DNA of 64,000 bases from Massilia sp. Se16.2.3 (GTDB lineage: Bacteria > Pseudomonadota > Gammaproteobacteria > Burkholderiales > Burkholderiaceae_D): contig NZ_CP050451.1 in the NCBI RefSeq assembly GCF_014171595.1, forward strand, positions 1,302,001 through 1,366,000. The letters are read 5' to 3'. The notes beneath the pieces are model-generated. The model was not told the DNA's origin and made no database searches. It saw nothing but the letters and a program-made list of their open reading frames with translations. Both the position numbers and the translations under genes were made by a program. Below are positions 29,588 to 38,998 of the stretch, in pieces (position 1 is the first letter of the stretch; every line of letters begins with the position of its first letter).

Positions 29588-29613
29588 GCCTCGGCTTACG
29601 AACGGAGAAAACA

Positions 29614-30045
29614 ATGGAACTCAATACCATTCAACCAGCTGACGGCGCCAAGCACTACAAGCGCCGCGTCGGCCGCGGTATCGGCTCCGGCCTGGGCAAG
29701 ACCGCTGGTCGCGGTCACAAGGGTCAGAAGTCGCGTTCGGGCGGCTTCCACAAGGTCGGCTTCGAAGGCGGTCAGATGCCTCTGCAGCGCCGTCTGCCGA
29801 AGCGCGGCTTCAAGTCGCTCAACGCAACCTTCAAGGCTGAAGTCCGTCTGTCGGACCTGAACGCCCTGGCGGTCGGCGACATCGACATTCTGGTGCTCAA
29901 GCAAGCAGGCATCCTGCCAGTGGTGGCACGCGACGTGCGCGTCATCCTGTCGGGCGAGATCACCCGTGCGGTGAACCTCAAGGGCCTGAAGGCGACCGCG
30001 GGCGCGAAAGCGGCCATCGAAGCAGCTGGCGGTTCGGTCGCCTAA
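29614..30045 (+). CDS. rplO: 50S ribosomal protein L15
   Basis: 143 residues. The glycine-rich arginine N-terminus ([40 protein letters not shown]) threads into 23S rRNA. Late-assembly protein. Precedes secY as in most bacteria, 28 bp apart. Confidence 0.97.
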   Translation: MELNTIQPADGAKHYKRRVGRGIGSGLGKTAGRGHKGQKSRSGGFHKVGFEGGQMPLQRRLPKRGFKSLNATFKAEVRLSDLNALAVGDIDILVLKQAGILPVVARDVRVILSGEITRAVNLKGLKATAGAKAAIEAAGGSVA

Positions 30046-30073
30046 AGCGACCGCTGCCTGATCGGAGCAAAAA

Positions 30074-31408
30074 TTGGCGACTAATTCACAACTTGGTAAA
30101 AGCGCCGCTGCCGGCTTCCCCTGGAGTCGCTTGTGGTTTTTGCTTGGCGCATTGGTCGTGTACCGTATCGGTGCTCACATCCCGGTCCCCGGGATCGACC
30201 CGAACGAGCTGGCGGCGCTGTTCAAGCAGAACGAAGGCGGCATCCTGGGCATGTTCAACATGTTCTCGGGTGGCGCGTTGTCCCGCTTTACCGTGTTCGC
30301 ACTCGGGATCATGCCCTATATTTCGGCTTCGATCATCATGCAGCTGGCGTCGATCGTCTCGCCGCAGCTGGAAGCGCTGAAGAAGGAAGGCGAAGCAGGA
30401 CGCCGCAAGATCACCCAGTACACCCGCTACTTCACGGTGGCACTGGCTCTGTTCCAGGCGTTCGGCATCGCCGTCGCGCTCGAGGCTCAACCGAAACTCG
30501 TGATCGATCCGGGCCTGGCTTTCCGCTTCGTCACCGTCGTGACGCTGCTGACCGGCACCATGTTCCTCATGTGGCTGGGCGAGCAGATCACCGAACGTGG
30601 CCTCGGCAACGGCATCTCGATCATTATTTTCGCCGGTATCGCTGCCGGTCTGCCATCGGCACTGGGTAGCCTGTTCACCCTGGTGCAGAACGGTTCGATC
30701 GGTAATTTTGCCGCGATCTTCATCGTCATCCTGGTGGCTGTAGTGACGTTTATCGTCGTGTACGTTGAACGCGGACAGCGCAAGATCCTCGTGAATTACG
30801 CCAAGCGCCAGGTCGGCAACAAGGTGTACGGTGGCCAAACCAGCCACCTGCCTCTGAAGCTGAACATGGCCGGCGTGATTCCGCCGATCTTCGCTTCCTC
30901 GATCATCCTGTTCCCGGCGACGATCGTTGACTGGTACACCCGCGGCAAGGACGCCAATGGCCCGTTCATCGGGTTCTTGAAAGACCTGGCCGCATCCATG
31001 GGTACCGGTGAGCCGATCCACGCGTTGCTGTATGCGGTGGCGATCGTGTTTTTCTGCTTCTTCTACACCGCGCTGGTATTCAACAGCAAGGAAACGGCGG
31101 ACAACTTGAAGAAAAGCGGCGCGTTTGTACCGGGCATCCGTCCGGGCGAGCAGACCGCACGCTACATCGACAAGATCCTGATGCGCCTGACCCTGGCTGG
31201 CGCCGTGTACATCACGGCCGTGTGCCTGGTGCCGGAGTTCCTGCAGTCGATCTGGAAAGTTCCTTTCTACTTCGGCGGCACCTCGCTCCTGATCATCGTG
31301 GTAGTCACGATGGACTTCATGGCACAAGTGCAGAACTACGTCATGTCGCAGCAATACGAATCGCTGCTGCGCAAGGCTAACTTCAAGGGCGGGATTCCGA
31401 CGCGATAA
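30074..31408 (+). CDS. secY: Protein translocase subunit SecY
   Basis: 444 residues, ten transmembrane helices. The channel of the Sec translocon, with SecE and SecG elsewhere. Hallmarks: [20 protein letters not shown] at helix 1 and the plug region, [20 protein letters not shown] (pore ring), and loop [15 protein letters not shown] for ribosome and SecA contact. The start is TTG at 30074, preceded by CGGAGCAAAAA, so translation initiation may be deliberately weak. Codon use equals its ribosomal neighbours. Confidence 0.97.
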   Translation: MATNSQLGKSAAAGFPWSRLWFLLGALVVYRIGAHIPVPGIDPNELAALFKQNEGGILGMFNMFSGGALSRFTVFALGIMPYISASIIMQLASIVSPQLEALKKEGEAGRRKITQYTRYFTVALALFQAFGIAVALEAQPKLVIDPGLAFRFVTVVTLLTGTMFLMWLGEQITERGLGNGISIIIFAGIAAGLPSALGSLFTLVQNGSIGNFAAIFIVILVAVVTFIVVYVERGQRKILVNYAKRQVGNKVYGGQTSHLPLKLNMAGVIPPIFASSIILFPATIVDWYTRGKDANGPFIGFLKDLAASMGTGEPIHALLYAVAIVFFCFFYTALVFNSKETADNLKKSGAFVPGIRPGEQTARYIDKILMRLTLAGAVYITAVCLVPEFLQSIWKVPFYFGGTSLLIIVVVTMDFMAQVQNYVMSQQYESLLRKANFKGGIPTR

Positions 31409-31428
31409 GCGGGGAGTGCAGATACCGA

Positions 31429-31647
31429 ATGGCAAAAGACGACGTCATCCAAATGCAAGGTGAGATTCTCGAGAATCTCCCAAATGCGACATTTCGCGTA
31501 AAGCTGGAAAACGGGCATGTGGTCCTGGGGCATATCTCGGGTAAAATGCGGATGAACTATATCCGCATTCTCCCGGGCGACAAGGTAACGGTGGAACTGA
31601 CCCCGTACGACCTGTCCCGGGCACGCATCGTATTCCGGACCAAGTAA
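31429..31647 (+). CDS. infA: Translation initiation factor IF-1
   Basis: 72 residues, a single S1/OB-fold domain: [56 protein letters not shown]. Binds the A site during initiation. Between secY and rpmJ, as is common in Burkholderiales. Confidence 0.96.
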   Translation: MAKDDVIQMQGEILENLPNATFRVKLENGHVVLGHISGKMRMNYIRILPGDKVTVELTPYDLSRARIVFRTK

Positions 31648-31679
31648 AAAACATTAAGTAAACTCACCAGGAGTACAAC

Positions 31680-31793
31680 ATGAAAGTTAATGCTTCAGTC
31701 AAGCGGATCTGCCGCAACTGCAAGATCATCAAGCGCAAGGGCGTGGTCCGCGTGATCTGCGTCGAGCCGCGTCACAAGCAGCGTCAAGGTTAA
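31680..31793 (+). CDS. rpmJ: 50S ribosomal protein L36 (zinc-ribbon type)
   Basis: 37 residues, [20 protein letters not shown] to RHKQRQG. Cys11, Cys14, Cys27 and His32 make the zinc-binding form. Too short for usual ORF thresholds. The ATG follows CAGGAGTACAAC. A zinc-free paralogue, if any, lies elsewhere. Confidence 0.96.
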   Translation: MKVNASVKRICRNCKIIKRKGVVRVICVEPRHKQRQG

Positions 31794-31805
31794 GAGGAAT
31801 AACGA

Positions 31806-32171
31806 ATGGCACGTATTGCAGGGGTTAACATCCCAAATCATCAGCACACTGTTATCGGCCTGACGGCGATCTATGGTATTGGCCGTCCACGCTCGCAGAA
31901 GATCTGCGATTCGACTGGTATCGCGACCAACAAGAAGGTCAAGGATCTCGACGATAACGAACTCGAGAAGCTGCGCGACGAAGTTGCGAAGTTTGTCGTG
32001 GAAGGCGACCTGCGCCGCGAACTGTCCATGAACATCAAGCGTCTGATGGATCTGGGCTGCTACCGCGGCATGCGTCACCGTAAGGGCCTGCCAGTGCGCG
32101 GCCAGCGTACCCGTACCAATGCACGTACCCGCAAAGGTCCGCGTAAAGCCGCTCAATCGCTGAAGAAATAA
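31806..32171 (+). CDS. rpsM: 30S ribosomal protein S13
   Basis: 121 residues, [20 protein letters not shown]; head protein contacting P-site tRNA and bridge B1. [20 protein letters not shown] is conserved. First gene of the alpha operon portion. Confidence 0.97.
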   Translation: MARIAGVNIPNHQHTVIGLTAIYGIGRPRSQKICDSTGIATNKKVKDLDDNELEKLRDEVAKFVVEGDLRRELSMNIKRLMDLGCYRGMRHRKGLPVRGQRTRTNARTRKGPRKAAQSLKK

Positions 32172-32185
32172 TCTAGGAACCGACC

Positions 32186-32590
32186 ATGGCTAAGCAACAA
32201 AGCAGCGCAGCAGCAGCACGCGTTCGTAAAAAAGTGAAGAAGAACGTGGCTGAGGGCATTGCCCACGTCCACGCTTCGTTCAACAACACCATCATCACGA
32301 TCACCGATCGCCAGGGCAACGCCCTGTCGTGGGCGACGTCGGGTGGCGCTGGCTTCAAGGGCTCGCGTAAATCGACCCCGTTCGCGGCACAGGTCGCTGC
32401 TGAAGCAGCCGGCAAGGTCGCGCAGGAAAGCGGCGTGAAGAATCTGGAAGTGCGTATCAAGGGCCCAGGCCCAGGCCGTGAATCGGCTGTGCGCGCGCTG
32501 AACAACCTGGGCATCAAGATCACCGAGATCCAGGACGTGACGCCAGTTCCGCACAACGGCTGCCGTCCTCCAAAGCGTCGTCGTATCTAA
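32186..32590 (+). CDS. rpsK: 30S ribosomal protein S11
   Basis: 134 residues; [40 protein letters not shown], and C-terminal [17 protein letters not shown] are all typical. Platform protein that lines the mRNA exit. Followed by an unusual 332-bp spacer before rpsD. Confidence 0.97.
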   Translation: MAKQQSSAAAARVRKKVKKNVAEGIAHVHASFNNTIITITDRQGNALSWATSGGAGFKGSRKSTPFAAQVAAEAAGKVAQESGVKNLEVRIKGPGPGRESAVRALNNLGIKITEIQDVTPVPHNGCRPPKRRRI

Positions 32591-32713
32591 GAACCGCCGG
32601 GCGGCTTCGCTGCCCAGTTGTTTCGATACATCGCGCAAGCGATTAGCAGTATCAAAAGCCGGTGCAGTATCCCGAATTCGGGTATACTGCCCGGCTGTTG
32701 TCGCCTTGGGCCC

Positions 32714-32812
32714 AGCGCCTGACAAAACTCTCATGGCTGCGTTGCATCGTCTCGCCGTACAGGCGTACTGCCTTCGACGACGCGCCTTGCCCTGAAAGTT
32801 TTGTCAAGCGCT
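32714..32812. repeat. 99-bp inverted-repeat (MITE-like) element in the rpsK-rpsD spacer
   Basis: The 332-bp spacer 32591-32922 has no gene. Its centre is an element with near-identical ends: AGCGCCTGACAAAACTCTCA (32714-32733) against the reverse complement AGCGCTTGACAAAACTTTCA (from 32812). The interior has smaller self-complementary parts around GTACAGGCGTAC. The first 15 bases recur exactly at 63986-64000. Upstream, CCCGAATTCGGG (32671-32682) leads into a -10-like TATACT at 32683-32688, which could restart transcription for rpsD. Confidence 0.7.
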
Positions 32813-32922
32813 CCCTCGGGCATCTTTTTTCAGCCACGTCCGCTCATCTACGGGTCGGACTAGCGCCTGCCGCATCGGCAACGATGCCTCTGGGGCGTGA
32901 TTAATACATTAAAGGATTCAAC

Positions 32923-33546
32923 GTGGCACGTTATATCGGACCAAAAGCAAAACTGTCGCGCCGTGAAGGCACTGACCTGTTCCTCAAGAGCGCACGTCGC
33001 TCGCTCGATTCGAAGTGCAAGCTGGACGTCAAGCCAGGCCAGCACGGCGTGAAATCGGGTGCCCGCACCTCCGACTACGGCAACCAGCTGCGCGAAAAGC
33101 AGAAGGTCAAGCGTATGTACGGCATCCTCGAGCGCCAGTTCCGCCGCTACTTCGCTGAAGCATCGCGCCGCAAGGGCAACACCGGCGAAACGCTGCTGAA
33201 GCTGCTGGAATCGCGCCTGGACAACGTCGCTTACCGCATGGGCTTCGGCTCGACCCGCGCTGAAGCGCGTCAGCTGGTGAGCCACAAGGCCTTCACCGTC
33301 AACGGTAACGTCGTGAACATCGCTTCGTACGCTGTCAAGACCGGCGACGTCATCGCCGTGCGCGAAAAGGCGAAGAAGCAAGTGCGTATCGTCGAAGCGC
33401 TGTCGCTGGCTGAACAAGTCGGCATGCCGAGCTGGGTCTCGGTCGACAGCAAGAAGATGGAAGGCACCTTCCGTTCGTTCCCAGAGCGTAACGAGATCGC
33501 CGCCGACGTCAACGAAGCACTGATCGTCGAACTGTACTCGCGTTAA
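32923..33546 (+). CDS. rpsD: 30S ribosomal protein S4
   Basis: 207 residues: [40 protein letters not shown], and the S4 domain [20 protein letters not shown]. Binds the 16S 5' domain early and in E. coli represses the alpha operon. Zinc Cys residues of the N-terminus are absent. The start follows TAAAGGATTCAAC. Confidence 0.97.
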   Translation: MARYIGPKAKLSRREGTDLFLKSARRSLDSKCKLDVKPGQHGVKSGARTSDYGNQLREKQKVKRMYGILERQFRRYFAEASRRKGNTGETLLKLLESRLDNVAYRMGFGSTRAEARQLVSHKAFTVNGNVVNIASYAVKTGDVIAVREKAKKQVRIVEALSLAEQVGMPSWVSVDSKKMEGTFRSFPERNEIAADVNEALIVELYSR

Positions 33547-33693
33547 TCGTTTTTGAAGAGGCGCGCCTGCTCGGTATCCGAGGGGGCGTGCCTTCTTTGC
33601 GTTTTCGCTGCTACGCCAGATTCACCCAAGAATTCACCACATGCCATCAGCCTTATCGGTGTAACGAGCCGAGGGTATTGAAAAGGACATTTC

Positions 33694-34671
33694 ATGCAAA
33701 ATAGTTTGTTGAAGCCACGTATCATCGACGTCGAAGCCCTCGGTGCCGGTCACGCCAAAGTCGTGATGGAGCCATTCGAGCGCGGTTACGGCCACACCCT
33801 GGGCAACGCCCTGCGCCGTGTCCTGCTGTCGTCGATGATCGGCTACGCGCCGACCGAAGTGACCATCGCCGGTGTCGTGCACGAGTACTCGTCGCTGGAC
33901 GGCGTGCAGGAAGACGTTGTCGACCTGCTGCTGAACCTGAAGGGCGTCGTGTTCAAGGTGCACAACCGTGACTCCGTCACCCTGACCCTGAAGAAGGAAG
34001 GCGAAGGCGCCGTCCTGGCATCGGACATCGACCTGCCGCATGACGTCGAACTGATCAACCCGGATCACGTGATCGCTCACCTGACCGCCGGTGGCAAGCT
34101 GGACATGCAGATCAAGGTCGAGAAGGGCCGTGGCTACGTTCCTGGTAACGTGCGCCGCCTGTCGGAAGACACCAACAAGACCATCGGCCGCATCATCCTG
34201 GACGCTTCGTTCTCGCCGGTGCGCCGCGTGTCGTACGCCGTGGAATCGGCCCGTGTCGAACAGCGTACCGACCTCGACAAGCTGATCATCAACATCGAGA
34301 CCAACGGCGTCATCACCCCGGAAGAGGCGATTCGCCAGTCGGCCCGCGTGCTGGTTGACCAGCTCAACGTGTTCGCTGCCCTGGAAGGCACGGAAGCCGC
34401 CGCCGAAGCACCATCGCGTGCTCCGCTGGTCGATCCGATCCTGCTGCGTCCGGTCGACGACCTGGAACTGACCGTCCGCTCGGCAAACTGCCTGAAAGCG
34501 GAAAACATCTACTACATCGGCGACCTGATCCAGCGTTCGGAAAACGAACTGCTCAAGACGCCGAACCTGGGCCGCAAGTCGCTCAACGAAATCAAGGAAG
34601 TCCTTGCTTCGCGCGGCTTGACCCTGGGCATGAAACTCGAGAACTGGCCACCAGCCGGTTTGGAAAAGTAA
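33694..34671 (+). CDS. rpoA: DNA-directed RNA polymerase subunit alpha
   Basis: 325 residues. The N-terminal domain begins at [20 protein letters not shown] and includes [20 protein letters not shown] for dimerisation. The C-terminal domain ([40 protein letters not shown]) binds UP elements and activators. The usual alpha operon position before rplQ; ribosome binding site AAAAGGACATTTC. Confidence 0.98.
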   Translation: MQNSLLKPRIIDVEALGAGHAKVVMEPFERGYGHTLGNALRRVLLSSMIGYAPTEVTIAGVVHEYSSLDGVQEDVVDLLLNLKGVVFKVHNRDSVTLTLKKEGEGAVLASDIDLPHDVELINPDHVIAHLTAGGKLDMQIKVEKGRGYVPGNVRRLSEDTNKTIGRIILDASFSPVRRVSYAVESARVEQRTDLDKLIINIETNGVITPEEAIRQSARVLVDQLNVFAALEGTEAAAEAPSRAPLVDPILLRPVDDLELTVRSANCLKAENIYYIGDLIQRSENELLKTPNLGRKSLNEIKEVLASRGLTLGMKLENWPPAGLEK

Positions 34672-34680
34672 TTGCACCAC

Positions 34681-34710
34681 CTGCCCGAACAATGTTGTCC
34701 GGGCAGTTTT
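34681..34710 (+). terminator. Hairpin with T-run between rpoA and rplQ
   Basis: CTGCCCG...CGGGCAG with a partly paired AT-rich top, followed by TTTT. It is a plausible weak terminator or attenuator that would lower rplQ expression relative to rpoA. Confidence 0.5.
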
Positions 34711-34791
34711 AACCCTTATGAACCGGTCCGCGGTCATGCCTTGGCATGAACGATCGAAGAACTGGAAATTAAACACTCGAAAGGAAGTACC

Positions 34792-35187
34792 ATGCGTCAC
34801 CGTCACGGCCTCCGTAAGCTGAACCGTACCTCGTCCCACCGCCTCGCCATGCTGCGCAACATGACCGTCTCGCTGCTGCGTCATGAAGCCATCAAGACCA
34901 CCGTGCCGAAAGCGAAGGAACTGCGTCGCGTCATCGAGCCGATCCTGACCCTGGGCAAGACCGACACCCTGGCAAACAAGCGCCTGGCCTTCGCTCGCCT
35001 GCGCGACCGCGAAATGGTGCAGAAGCTGTTCGCCGAACTGGGCCCACGTTACGCCAACCGCAATGGCGGCTACCTGCGCATCCTGAAAATGGGTTTCCGC
35101 GTGGGCGACAATGCGCCGATGGCCTACATCGAGCTGCTGGACCGTCCGGAAGTCACCTCGGCTGAAGAAGCACCGACCGCCGAGTAA
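34792..35187 (+). CDS. rplQ: 50S ribosomal protein L17
   Basis: 131 residues, [40 protein letters not shown] and [24 protein letters not shown] C-terminal core (read here as [20 protein letters not shown]). Last gene of the alpha operon, followed by a strong terminator. Ribosome binding site GAAAGGAAGTACC. Confidence 0.97.
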   Translation: MRHRHGLRKLNRTSSHRLAMLRNMTVSLLRHEAIKTTVPKAKELRRVIEPILTLGKTDTLANKRLAFARLRDREMVQKLFAELGPRYANRNGGYLRILKMGFRVGDNAPMAYIELLDRPEVTSAEEAPTAE

Positions 35188-35204
35188 TTGCTCCGTTCGA
35201 CAAG

Positions 35205-35234
35205 AAAAACCAGGCCTCGCGCCTGGTTTTTTTT
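35205..35234 (+). terminator. Intrinsic terminator of the ribosomal cluster
   Basis: AAAAACCAGGC / GCCTGGTTTTT with a 5-nt loop and eight consecutive T, 17 bp after the rplQ stop. Textbook rho-independent terminator. Confidence 0.9.
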
Positions 35235-35336
35235 CGCCTGTGGCAGCCGTGATCGGCCACCTGTCACCCAGCGGTACGAAGCCGGTGTACCATTCCGCTG
35301 CGCCGTCATCATCCGAAGAAATAAGCGAAAGAAGTC

Positions 35337-37297
35337 ATGTCCCGTCTCCTGTCCCGCGCGCAGGCTTGCCTGCTTGCCATCCTGTCGCTGCTGATCCTGT
35401 TCGCCAGCCTGCCGCTGCCCGCGCGCGCGGCCCAGGACTTCCTCGACCCGGCCATGGCTTTCCGCTTCTCGGCGCGCATGGACGGCAACGACGCCGTCGT
35501 TACCTATGCGGTCGCGGACGGCTACTACATGTACCGCGAACGCTTCAAGTTCACCGCGACCGGCGCCAGGCTGGGCGAGCCCGACATCCCGCCCGGCAAG
35601 ATCAAGTTCGACGAAACCTTCGGCAAGGACGTCGAGACTTACCACGGCAACGTCACCATCCGCATCCCGGTCGAAGGCAAGGGACCGTTCACCCTGAACG
35701 CCACCAGCCAGGGCTGTGCCGACGCCGGCCTGTGCTATCCGCCGCAGCAGGCGAGCGCCCAGCTGACGGTTGGGGAAACCGCGCCGCAAACGCGCCCGGC
35801 CGCCGCGCCCGCGCATCCGTTGTCCGGCGCGGGCGGCGGCACCGGGCCCGATACCGCGGCCAGTAGCGGCGCAAATACCGGCCCCGGCGCCGGCGCCAGT
35901 GCCCGCACTGAACCCGGCGCGGCTGCGTTAGCGCCCACGGAGCCGACGGTGCGAACACCCGCGCCGGCAAGCAAGGCGGCGTCTGCCGCGACGCCGCTTG
36001 CCGTCCCGGCCGCCGCATCCACCTCCGGTACCAACGCGCCTTCGGAAATGGCGGGCATCGGGGCCATCCTCCGGGGCGGGCGCCTGCTGGCGATCGTTCC
36101 AGCCTTCGCCCTGCTGGGCCTGGGCCTGGCGTTCACGCCCTGCGTGCTGCCGATGGTGCCGATCCTGTCGTCGATCATCGTCGGGCAGGGCGGCCAGGCG
36201 CACCGCGCCCGCGGCTTCCTGCTTTCGGCCACCTATTCGCTCGGCATGGCGGTCGTGTACACCGCCCTCGGCGTCGGCGCGGGCCTGGCCGGCGAAGGCC
36301 TGTCGGCTTCGCTCCAGAACCCATGGGTGCTGGGCACGTTCGCGCTCCTGATCGTGGCGATGGCCATGTCAATGTTCGGCTTCTACGAACTGCAGATGCC
36401 CGCTGCCCTGCAGACGAAGCTCGCGGGCGCGTCGAACCGCCAGAGCCCGGGCAAACTGGCCGGCGTGTTCGCCATGGGCGCGATCTCGGCCCTGATCGTC
36501 GGTCCCTGCGTGGCCGCGCCGCTGGCCGGTGCCCGGTCTACATCAGCCAGACGCGCGACGTGGTCGTCGGCGGCGCCGCGCTGTTCTCGATGGCGGTCGG
36601 GATGAGCATTCCGCTGTTGCTGGTCGGCGTCTCGGCCGGCTGGCTGCTGCCGCGCGCAGGCCCCCGGATGGAAAACGTCAAACGCTTCTTCGGCGTGCTG
36701 ATGCTGGGCATGGCATTGTGGCTGGTGGCGCCGGTGCTGGCGAACGCCCTGCAGATGCTGCTGTGGGCGGGCTTGCTGCTGGGCTACGGCGCCTGGCTGC
36801 TGAGCCGCCGTGGCCACCCGCTGGCGATGGCCTTCGGCGTCGCGCTGGGGCTGCTGGGCGCCGTGCAGGTGGTGGGGCTGGCCAGCGGCGCGCGCGACGT
36901 CCTGGCGCCGCTCGCCACACTGACGGGTGGTGCGCACCAGGGTCTCGAGTTCCGCCGCGTGAAGACCGTCGCCGACCTCGACGCGGCCCTGGCCGCCAAT
37001 CCCGGCAAGACCGCGATGCTCGACTTCTATGCCGACTGGTGCGTGTCGTGCAAGGAGATGGAAAAACTGACCTTCGTCGACCCGGCGGTCAAGGCGAAAC
37101 TGGCGAACACGCTGCTGCTGCAGGTCGACGTCACCGCCAACGATGCCCACGACAAGGCGTTGCTCAAGCGCTTTGGCCTGTTCGGCCCTCCAGGGATCAT
37201 TTTCTTTGGCCGCGACGGCAAGGAGATCGCGGACAGCCGCGTGATCGGGTACCAGGGCACGGAGAAGTTCCTGGGCTCGCTGCAGAAGCTCGAATAG
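35337..37297 (+). pseudogene. dsbD: Thiol:disulfide interchange protein DsbD, frameshifted near 36531-36537
   Basis: DsbD passes electrons from cytoplasmic thioredoxin across the inner membrane to periplasmic thiol proteins. A signal peptide (residues 1-31) precedes the alpha domain with its active pair Cys127 and Cys133 (QGCADAGLCYP). A long Ala/Pro/Thr linker follows, then the membrane domain with TPCVLPMVP and GPCVAAPLAGA. There the frame is lost. It resumes as VYISQTRDVVVGGAALFSMA with more helices and the C-terminal thioredoxin domain (DWCVSCKEMEKLTF), ending at 37297. One missing base in GCCCGGTC would restore it. All six catalytic Cys are encoded, so error is likely. Confidence 0.88.
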
Positions 37298-37304
37298 CGG
37301 CGTC

Positions 37305-37443
37305 CGTAGGGTGGAGTCCCGACTCCACGCGGTACGGCGCGTGACCGCTCGCAACGCGATGGCGGCACGCACGCGATGGCGATGTCGCCCAGTTGTTCGT
37401 CAAGCAAACACCGCACCGCGTGGGCTCGAGAGCCCACCCTGCG
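37305..37443. repeat. Inverted pair of short REP-like elements after dsbD
   Basis: CGTAGGGTGGAGTCCCGACTCCACGCGG (37305-37332; described in two halves GTAGGGTGGAGTC / GACTCCACGCGG) and the opposite-strand form CCGCGTGGGC...GCCCACCCTGCG (37416-37443). The loop centres differ while the outer sequence is kept, indicating compensatory change. Confidence 0.75.
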
Positions 37444-37474
37444 AAAACATCGGCGGCCCGGCCGCCAGCGCAAA

Positions 37475-37500
37475 AAAAGGGATGCCGCGGCATCCCTTTT
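37475..37500. terminator. Bidirectional terminator between dsbD and the Spy-like gene
   Basis: AAAAGGGATGCC / GGCATCCCTTTT, 12-bp stem with a GC loop, A-run on one side and T-run on the other. It serves two convergent genes. Confidence 0.85.
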
Positions 37501-37518
37501 CCTCATCGGCTGAACGGT

Positions 37519-38070
37519 TCAGCTTTGCAGCGCCGCACCGCGCTCGCCGCCACGGCCGCCGTGGCCACGATGACCATGGTGACGGCCGCCGAAGCGCGTG
37601 GCTTTGCTATCGAGCACCTGCTTCTGTTCCGGCGTCAGCACGGCGTACAGGTTGTTCAGGGCAGCCAGGCGTGCTTCCATGCGCGCGGTACGCTGCTTCT
37701 GGCGCTCGATGTGCTGCTGCAGGCGCTGCGGTGCCGGCAGGGCGGCAAGCTTGCCACGCTCGCCTCCAACGCGCGCGTCGGCACGCTGGGCCGGCTTGCC
37801 TGCGGCAACGAAGGCGGAGAAGGCTGGTTCCTGCTGCGGCGTCAGCTTCAGTTCGGCGCGCAGCCTGGCGACGCGCTGCTCCCGGCGTTCGACCCGCTTC
37901 GCCTGGCGCTCGGCCTTGTGCGCTGCGCGCTGCTCGGCGCTGACGGCGTGGCCATGGCGGCCTTCCGACGCCGGCACGGTCGCCGTCACGGCTGCCGTCT
38001 GCGCGAGGGCGGTACCGGCGATACCAAGCGCGGTCAGGGCGATGAAGATGTTCTTGCGGAGGGTGTTCAT
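37519..38070 (-). CDS. Spy/CpxP-family periplasmic protein
   Basis: 183 residues, signal peptide MNTLRKNIFIALTALGIAGT ending ALA-QT. The mature protein is helical and very basic, with two LTxxQ-type motifs (LTPQQEPAFSAFV and LTPEQKQVLDSKA) that define the Spy/CpxP family. The C-terminus is His/Gly-rich (GGRHHGHRGHGG), suggesting metal binding. The family includes ATP-independent chaperones and stress sensors induced by envelope stress. The ATG at 38070 follows AAGGACATCAC. Divergent from a two-component regulator gene, 199 bp apart. Confidence 0.82.
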   Translation of the reverse strand: MNTLRKNIFIALTALGIAGTALAQTAAVTATVPASEGRHGHAVSAEQRAAHKAERQAKRVERREQRVARLRAELKLTPQQEPAFSAFVAAGKPAQRADARVGGERGKLAALPAPQRLQQHIERQKQRTARMEARLAALNNLYAVLTPEQKQVLDSKATRFGGRHHGHRGHGGRGGERGAALQS

Positions 38071-38179
38071 GTGATGTCCTTGGATGTGTAAGTGGATCAG
38101 TTTGTGCATCCGAACCTCTCGCTGCACAGGACCTATCTTCTCTAAAAACTGTAACCCCAGCGTGTCCCCTGCCACGTAC

Positions 38180-38228
38180 TTTGTATCAATATGTTTCCTT
38201 CCTGAATCCATATACATACCGATACAAA
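38180..38228. promoter_or_regulatory. Inverted repeat in the divergent Spy-like/response regulator promoter region
   Basis: TTTGTATC (38180-38187) and GATACAAA (38221-38228), exact inverted octamers 33 bp apart, in the only AT-rich patch of this neighbourhood. It is a candidate operator for the adjacent OmpR-type regulator. The spacing is long for one dimer, so it may be two half-sites. Confidence 0.45.
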
Positions 38229-38269
38229 TGGTCTGTGCAGGCTCGGATGAAGCAGGGATAATTGCGTTC

Positions 38270-38998
38270 ATGGACAATCCCTCTACCATCCTCATCGTCG
38301 ACGACGACCGCGACATCCGCCAGCTGCTGGCCGACTACCTCGAGTCGAACGGCTACCGCGCACTGGCCGCCGGCGACGGCACTGCGATGTGGAAAATCCT
38401 CGACGAGTCGCGTCCCGAACTGATCGTGCTCGACCTGAACCTGCCAGGCGACGACGGCCTCACGCTATGCCGCAAGCTGCGCGCCAGCTCGAGCCTGCCG
38501 GTCATCATGCTGACCGCCCGCAACGAGCCGCTCGACCGCATCCTCGGCCTGGAGATGGGTGCCGACGACTACCTGCCGAAACCCTTCGAGCCGCGCGAAC
38601 TGCTGGCGCGCATCCGCAGCGTACTGCGCCGCTCGCATGCCATGCCTTCGAATGCGCCGGCCGAGAACGTGCAGCAGATGCGTTTTTCGAACTGGACGCT
38701 CGACCTCACCGCACGCCACCTGGTCAACCCGGACGGGCTCGTGATCATGCTGTCGGGCGCCGAGTTCCGGCTGCTGCGCGTTTTCCTCGAGCACCCGAAC
38801 CGGGTACTGAACCGCGACCAGCTACTGAACCTCACGCAGGGGCGCGACGCCGACCCCTTCGATCGCTCGATCGACATCCAGATCAGCCGCCTGCGCCAGA
38901 AGCTGGGCGAGGACGCGCGCATGCCGCAGATCATCAAGACCGTGCGCAACGGCGGCTACGTGCTGGCCGGCCAGGTGACCGTGGAGCCAGCCGCGTGA
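38270..38998 (+). CDS. OmpR-family response regulator
   Basis: 242 residues. The receiver domain has the acid pair DDD (11-13), phospho-acceptor Asp55 in IVLDLNLPGDDG, Thr in MLTARNE and Lys in LPKPFEPREL. The winged-helix DNA-binding domain ends RLRQKLGEDARMPQIIKTVR, NGGYVLAG. The ATG at 38270 is the start that gives a normal N-terminus (MDNPSTILIVDDDRDIRQLL). The kinase gene follows with a GTGA overlap. It likely regulates the divergent Spy-like gene and perhaps the RND pump. Confidence 0.94.
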   Translation: MDNPSTILIVDDDRDIRQLLADYLESNGYRALAAGDGTAMWKILDESRPELIVLDLNLPGDDGLTLCRKLRASSSLPVIMLTARNEPLDRILGLEMGADDYLPKPFEPRELLARIRSVLRRSHAMPSNAPAENVQQMRFSNWTLDLTARHLVNPDGLVIMLSGAEFRLLRVFLEHPNRVLNRDQLLNLTQGRDADPFDRSIDIQISRLRQKLGEDARMPQIIKTVRNGGYVLAGQVTVEPAA

